8,712 nucleotides of DNA from Alphaproteobacteria bacterium (lineage in GTDB: Bacteria > Pseudomonadota > Alphaproteobacteria > ATCC43930 > CGMCC-115725): positions 1-8,712 of the forward strand of contig JASHUX010000332.1 of NCBI GenBank assembly GCA_030039775.1, in the 5' to 3' direction. Positions 6,052 through 8,712 of the stretch are shown here, piece after piece (position 1 is the stretch's first letter; each line of letters opens with the position of its first letter). Both the position numbers and the translations under genes were made by a program. Below the pieces are notes generated by a model that had not been told where the DNA came from, did not search any database, and saw only the letters and a list, made by a program, of their open reading frames with translations.

Positions 6052-7260
6052 CTACTCCGCCGGTTCGAGCTGTTTCTCGGCGCGGAAGAAATTGCCGGAG
6101 AGGACATGAACGGTCGCTTGCGCGGGGTCGAATGTGACGCCGGCGGGATCGCCGCCGTCCTGCACCAGCTTGATCTGCTGTTCGAGGAAGCGGCGTTGCA
6201 TGACGATGCCGCGGTCGCTCTGCGCCAAATGTTCCTCGGAGTGCCTGCTGATGACGCCCTGCCCGACCTGCGCCTCGAAGTCGCCGGGCACGTCCTGGCG
6301 CTCTTCCTCGGTCTTTTCGCCCCACAGCTTGCCGTCGATGGCGAGCGCGAACGGCCGCTTCTCGCGCACCTTCTGGACGAAGACTTGGAAATAGCTGCCG
6401 TCGTCGGCCGGCACGACCCACGACACGCCGGTCGACGGACCGGCATCCATGCGGATCGACGGCACGCTCATGATGTTGGGCGAGATCCAGTGCGAGATGC
6501 GGTCCATCTCGCGCCCGTCATCGAGCTTGCGATACGCCGAGTAATAGGCGCCGTTCTCGACGCCGGCGAAATCGCATTTCGGCATGACTTTGAACTCGGC
6601 GACGAACTGCACGACGGTGAAGGTCGAGTGCAGGACCTGGACATGGAACGGGTCGAGCACGTTGTCGTTCATGTGCAGCCAGCTGTAGGGCAGCACCTCG
6701 TAGCTGTCGTCGCCGGTGGCGCCCTGGCCGCCGATCACTTGCTGAAGCTGCTCGCCGGGCGCGAGGTTTTCGAGATTGTCGTATTTTGGCAGCACCGGCT
6801 TCTTATTGGGCGGCCCCATATAGGCGAACACCAGCCCGTAGCGCTCCTCGACCGGGTACCAGGGCTGGCGCGCGACGTCGCGGTGCAAGCCATGCTCCGG
6901 CTCGCACGGCTGGTCGAGGCAGGTGCCGTCCACGCCGAACAGCCAGCCGTGATAGCAGCAGCGGATGCCTTCGTCCTCGACCTTGCCGTAGAACAAGGTG
7001 GTGCCGCGATGCATGCAGCGCGGATAGAGCAGGCCGGTCCGGCCCTTACGGTCGCGGAATAGAATCAAATCTTCGCCCAGCACCTTCACTTTTTTCGGCC
7101 GCGTCGTCGCTTGCGCCGAGGTCGCGACCGGCTGCCAGTAGCGCCGGAACAATTCGCCCATCGGCGTGCCGGGGCCGATCTCGGTCAGCAGCTTGTTCGA
7201 CTGCGCGGGCTTGCGGCCATACGCGGTGCCGGTGTCGATCGCGCCTTTGGTGCCGGTCAT
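6052..7260 (-). CDS. Rieske non-haem iron oxygenase, phthalate-dioxygenase type
   Basis: A 402-aa oxygenase alpha subunit, expected to bind a [2Fe-2S] cluster and a mononuclear iron and to oxygenate an aromatic or related ring with electrons from a partner reductase. The Rieske site is C82-M-H84 and C101-x-x-H104 (RCMHRGTTLF...RCCYHGWLFG). The catalytic motif is WLHMNDNVLDPFHVQVLHSTF (194-214), giving iron ligands His206 and His211 with Asp203 as the likely bridge to the neighbouring Rieske centre. SEEHLAQSDRGIVMQRRFLEQQI (341-363) matches the C-terminal block of phthalate 4,5-dioxygenase-like enzymes and may supply the third, carboxylate ligand (Asp349). Length is typical. The ATG at 7260 has GGAG 6 bases upstream; a 19-codon longer reading from 7317 lacks family residues. 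No reductase or ferredoxin gene is in the window, so electron transfer must come from elsewhere. It is the first gene of an operon with the hydrolase. Confidence 0.95.
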   Translation of the reverse strand: MTGTKGAIDTGTAYGRKPAQSNKLLTEIGPGTPMGELFRRYWQPVATSAQATTRPKKVKVLGEDLILFRDRKGRTGLLYPRCMHRGTTLFYGKVEDEGIRCCYHGWLFGVDGTCLDQPCEPEHGLHRDVARQPWYPVEERYGLVFAYMGPPNKKPVLPKYDNLENLAPGEQLQQVIGGQGATGDDSYEVLPYSWLHMNDNVLDPFHVQVLHSTFTVVQFVAEFKVMPKCDFAGVENGAYYSAYRKLDDGREMDRISHWISPNIMSVPSIRMDAGPSTGVSWVVPADDGSYFQVFVQKVREKRPFALAIDGKLWGEKTEEERQDVPGDFEAQVGQGVISRHSEEHLAQSDRGIVMQRRFLEQQIKLVQDGGDPAGVTFDPAQATVHVLSGNFFRAEKQLEPAE

Positions 7261-7563
7261 GTCACGCTCCGAACTGTCATATCTTTCACTGCATAGGAGG
7301 GGATGAATCGGCGCCAATCAAGCGGAAATCCGGCAACGCCGGAATGCGGGACGGGCCGCGATATTTGCCTCCCCCTCGATGGGGGAGGCGGCGAGCACAG
7401 CGAGCGGTGGGGGTGATCGTCTTATCGGCATCACCCCCACCCGAAATGCTGCGCATTTCGTCCTCCCCCATCGAGGGGGAGGAAAAAAACGGAGATCGGC
7501 TTCGCTATTGAATCCGATCGGGTTCGTATCGGCTTCGAATTGGGTTCGCTTTGGCTTCGTTTT
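7261..7563. other. Gene-free stretch with repeats
   Basis: This interval between the Rieske gene and the unknown gene to its right contains no credible coding region. From left to right it holds the oxygenase leader; a small hairpin (TCCGGC-AAC-GCCGGA, 7329-7343; followed by TTTCC on the minus strand, so possibly a weak terminator for the gene to the right); the REP-like inverted pair (7367-7483); and the start of an 11-bp repeat array (from 7498). A weak minus-strand promoter, TTGATT (7316-7321), 17 bp, TCCTAT (7293-7298), could serve the Rieske operon, but the -10 match is poor. Confidence 0.6.
7367..7483. repeat. REP-like inverted hairpin pair (BIME-like)
   Basis: There are two outer hairpins: GCCTCCCCC/GGGGGAGGC (7367-7389, loop TCGAT) and TCCTCCCCC/GGGGGAGGA (7461-7483, loop ATCGA). 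Their 21-base cores (7368-7388 and 7462-7482) are exact reverse complements of each other. Between them GGTGGGGGTGAT (7406-7417) pairs perfectly with ATCACCCCCACC (7430-7441), and CGAAATGC/GCATTTCG (7442-7460) makes another small hairpin. The whole is thus two REP-like units facing each other around a 12-base loop. Such dispersed palindromes are common between genes in Alphaproteobacteria. Possible roles are mRNA 3' stabilisation or attenuation between the unknown gene and the oxygenase. Confidence 0.8.
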
Positions 7564-7618
7564 TCAGGTTCCGTCGTTGATTTCTTTCGGAAAATTGGGT
7601 TCGCTTTCCGAATTTTTT
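7498..7618. repeat. Degenerate 11-bp tandem repeat array
   Basis: GG(G/C)TTCG recurs at 7498, 7520, 7531, 7542, 7553 and 7597, always in an 11-bp phase. The clearest units are GGGTTCGTATC, GGCTTCGAATT, GGGTTCGCTTT and GGCTTCGTTTT (7520-7563) and GGGTTCGCTTT again at 7597-7607. Units at 7509, 7564, 7575, 7586 and 7608 have decayed. AATTGGGTTCGCTTT occurs exactly twice (7538-7552, 7593-7607), 55 bp or five units apart. The array straddles the stop codon (7564-7566) of the minus-strand gene and encodes part of its C-terminal tail. Confidence 0.7.
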
Positions 7619-8112
7619 TGGTGGTGGGCCTGAGCCTTCATGGCGCGGTGCCGCGCCAGCATCGATAGCGCGCGGTCGAGCGCGCGCTCGATCGCGGTTT
7701 CCCGGCGACCCACTTCCTCGACTTGCTCGGGCCAGATGTCGGCGGGCTTGACGCTGTTCGAGTGCAGCACGGACGGATTGTAATGCGCCGTGCGGCGATA
7801 GGTGACACGATGAAGTTCAGCGTCAAACAGCGCCGCCTCGATGCGCTGTACGCGGCAGAGCCGCCATTGGTGCAACGCGATCTGCCGCACCAGTTCCTCC
7901 TCGAACGCATCTTGCGGATCGAAGGCGGCGCGCACGGCGGCGCTGTGGGCGGCAAACGCCGCCTCGTCCTCGACAAGCGTCAGCGGCAACTCGCCGGGAC
8001 GACGGCGTTTTCGAGCATTTTGGCTGGATTTGGCCCTTCCTTCTGGAGTGTTCGGGCCGGTGCTGCGCAGCGCGTTGGCACGGTTGGCGGCGATCTGAAG
8101 GTCGGTTGTCAT
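7564..8112 (-). CDS. Conserved protein of unknown function ('STGP-TPEG' family)
   Basis: A 182-aa protein with no known function. The start QIAANRANALRSTGPNTPEGRAKSSQNARKR (6-36) is the hallmark of a family I recognise as widespread in Alphaproteobacteria and other soil bacteria, often in many copies and often near mobile elements. The middle (about 50-100) is helical, with FEEELVRQIALHQWRLCRVQRIEAALFDAEL, and RRETAIERALDRALSMLARHRAMK (136-159) is a second helical block. The tail KNSESEPNFPKEINDGT is hydrophilic and encoded by the 11-bp repeat array. In relatives the ...SSQNA block usually continues NALKHGL; here it reads ARKRRRPGE, so the basic stretch is altered. The ATG at 8112 puts the conserved block near the N-terminus as expected. 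There is no Shine-Dalgarno, and a promoter ends 6 bases before the ATG, suggesting a leaderless mRNA. The divergent neighbour is a transposase. Confidence 0.75.
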   Translation of the reverse strand: MTTDLQIAANRANALRSTGPNTPEGRAKSSQNARKRRRPGELPLTLVEDEAAFAAHSAAVRAAFDPQDAFEEELVRQIALHQWRLCRVQRIEAALFDAELHRVTYRRTAHYNPSVLHSNSVKPADIWPEQVEEVGRRETAIERALDRALSMLARHRAMKAQAHHQKNSESEPNFPKEINDGT

Positions 8113-8118
8113 GTCCAG

Positions 8119-8147
8119 CACATAACGCAAATTACAGCGATTGTCAA
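8119..8147 (-). promoter_or_regulatory. Promoter of the unknown gene, leaderless geometry
   Basis: On the minus strand a perfect -35 box TTGACA (8147-8142) is followed after 17 bp by TATGTG (8124-8119). Six bases later comes the ATG at 8112, so transcription would start at the initiation codon. The -10 is only 3/6, but the -35 and spacing are ideal. Confidence 0.5.
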
Positions 8148-8178
8148 GAGAAATTTTGCATTTTGCGGAATTATCCCC

Positions 8179-8207
8179 TTGACAAACGGAACCACAACCC
8201 CTAGATT
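8179..8207 (+). promoter_or_regulatory. Promoter of the transposase gene
   Basis: A perfect TTGACA (8179-8184), a 17-bp spacer and TAGATT (8202-8207, 4/6) lie about 28 bp before the transposase ATG. A purine-rich AAAGGGA (8221-8227) then sits 7 bases before the start as ribosome site. The -35 boxes of this and the opposite promoter form an inverted repeat, TGTCAAG (8142-8148) and CTTGACA (8178-8184). Between them lies a tandem ATTTTGC doublet (8153-8166). Confidence 0.6.
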
Positions 8208-8234
8208 ATTGGCAGAAAACAAAGGGATTTGGCA

Positions 8235-8712
8235 ATGGTTGACCTTACTGATCTGGCCTTTCACGACGAACGCAAGGCACGTGAGTATTTCGAAACCCTC
8301 CGCTGGCCGAACGGCGTGACGTGCCCGCATTGCGGTAACGCCAACAGTGCCCGCATCTTCCGCATTACCGCGAATGAGGAAGCCAAGGTCCGCGACGGCC
8401 TGTTTTCGTGTCAGGACTGCAAGGGCCAGTTCACGGTCCGCACCGGGCATGTGATGGAAAGCTCCCACGTCCCGCTGACCAAGTGGGCGATGGCGTTCCG
8501 CCTCATGGCGTCGGCCAAGAAAGGCATTAGCGCGCATCAACTGGGGCGCACGATTGGCGTGACGTACAAGACCGCATGGTTCATGTGTCATCGCATCCGC
8601 GAAAGCATGCGCGATGTGTCCGGCGGCAAACTCGGCGGTCCCGGCTCTATCGTCGAGGCTGATGAGGTTTATATCGGCGGCAAAAAGCGCAAAGGCACTC
8701 CGGGCGACGGTC
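8235..8712 (+). CDS. IS1595/ISXO2-like transposase, 5' part only
   Basis: The first 159 codons of a transposase gene are open to the right edge; the rest is outside the window. Residues 1-27 (MVDLTDLAFHDERKAREYFETLRWPNG) lead into an N-terminal zinc ribbon, C30-P-H-C33 and C59-Q-D-C62. This is followed by RTGHVMESSHVPLTKWAMAFRLMASAKKGISAHQLGRTIGVTYKTAWFMCHRIRESM (69-125), a helix-turn-helix typical of the family. IVEADEVYIGGKKRKG (139-154) is the start of the DDE-type (ISXO2-like) catalytic domain, with Asp143 as the probable first catalytic acid. The reading is uninterrupted over the visible part, so the element may be active. The ATG has AAAGGGA 7 bases upstream and its own promoter. The left end of the IS should lie between 8113 and about 8178, but I cannot fix the terminal inverted repeat without the right end. 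Confidence 0.92.
   Translation, partial: MVDLTDLAFHDERKAREYFETLRWPNGVTCPHCGNANSARIFRITANEEAKVRDGLFSCQDCKGQFTVRTGHVMESSHVPLTKWAMAFRLMASAKKGISAHQLGRTIGVTYKTAWFMCHRIRESMRDVSGGKLGGPGSIVEADEVYIGGKKRKGTPGDG

Noticed and set aside
6034..7062. A 342-aa plus-strand open frame opposite the Rieske gene
   Set aside because: It is antisense to a gene with all Rieske and iron-site motifs. Its composition (V, A, L, D, H, R) is typical of antisense frames in GC-rich genes.
7261..7317. An upstream in-frame start for the Rieske protein
   Set aside because: GGAG sits 6 bases before the ATG at 7260, and the extra 19 residues look non-coding.
7367..7483. A CRISPR array or an rRNA/tRNA-like structure
   Set aside because: There are only two hairpin units, in inverted rather than direct orientation, with no spacers; the fold is REP-like. 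No tRNA cloverleaf is visible.
7461..7490. A rho-independent terminator reading rightward (hairpin then A-run)
   Set aside because: A-residues, not T-residues, follow the hairpin on the plus strand. On the minus strand the T-run precedes the stem, so neither direction fits.
8109..8591. A 160-aa minus-strand open frame opposite the transposase
   Set aside because: It is antisense to the zinc-ribbon and helix-turn-helix region of the transposase, which has its own promoter and ribosome site.

Overview
The window is high-GC, densely coded bacterial DNA. A Hyphomicrobiales-like alphaproteobacterium (Bradyrhizobium/Rhodopseudomonas type) is my best guess. The reasons are the codon use, a CCTCCCCC/GGGGGAGG palindromic repeat pair of a kind common in that group, a protein with the 'AANRANALRSTGP.TPEG' start frequent in those genomes, and the mix of accessory catabolic genes. 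This is inference, since no marker gene is present.

Layout, left to right. (1) 1-268, minus: 5' part of an NTF2-like/DUF8021-type protein, running off the left edge. (2) 332-1312, plus: zinc-free NADPH:quinone-oxidoreductase-type enzyme, divergent from (1). (3) 1192-1995, minus: ArsR-type winged-helix regulator whose 3' end runs 121 bp into gene 2. (4) 2101-3075 and 3078-3689, plus: alpha/beta hydrolase and a two-domain ABM-like protein, 2 bp apart. The 105-bp spacer between the regulator and this operon carries a perfect 28-bp palindrome at its exact centre, the best candidate operator in the window. (5) 3752-4996, minus: outer-membrane porin with a signal peptide, preceded by an AT-rich block. 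(6) 5204-6049 and 6052-7260, minus: an operon, transcribed from the right, of a phthalate-dioxygenase-type Rieske oxygenase then an alpha/beta hydrolase, 2 bp apart. (7) 7261-7563: a gene-free stretch with an inverted pair of REP-like hairpins and a degenerate 11-bp tandem array that continues into the next gene. (8) 7564-8112, minus: a conserved protein of unknown function. (9) 8235-end, plus: 5' part of an IS1595/ISXO2-like transposase with its own promoter, cut by the right edge.

Taken together this looks like an accessory catabolic island. The porin could admit a small, probably aromatic or carboxylated, compound. The Rieske oxygenase would hydroxylate or demethylate it, and hydrolases, the quinone oxidoreductase and the ABM-like protein would act on products. 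The substrate cannot be read from the sequence, and the reductase partner the oxygenase should need is not here. I see no convincing defence system, CRISPR array, tRNA or rRNA. The least ordinary signals are the centred palindrome beside the regulator, the apparent stop-codon loss in that regulator at the base shared with its neighbour's stop, and the 11-bp array beside the REP pair.
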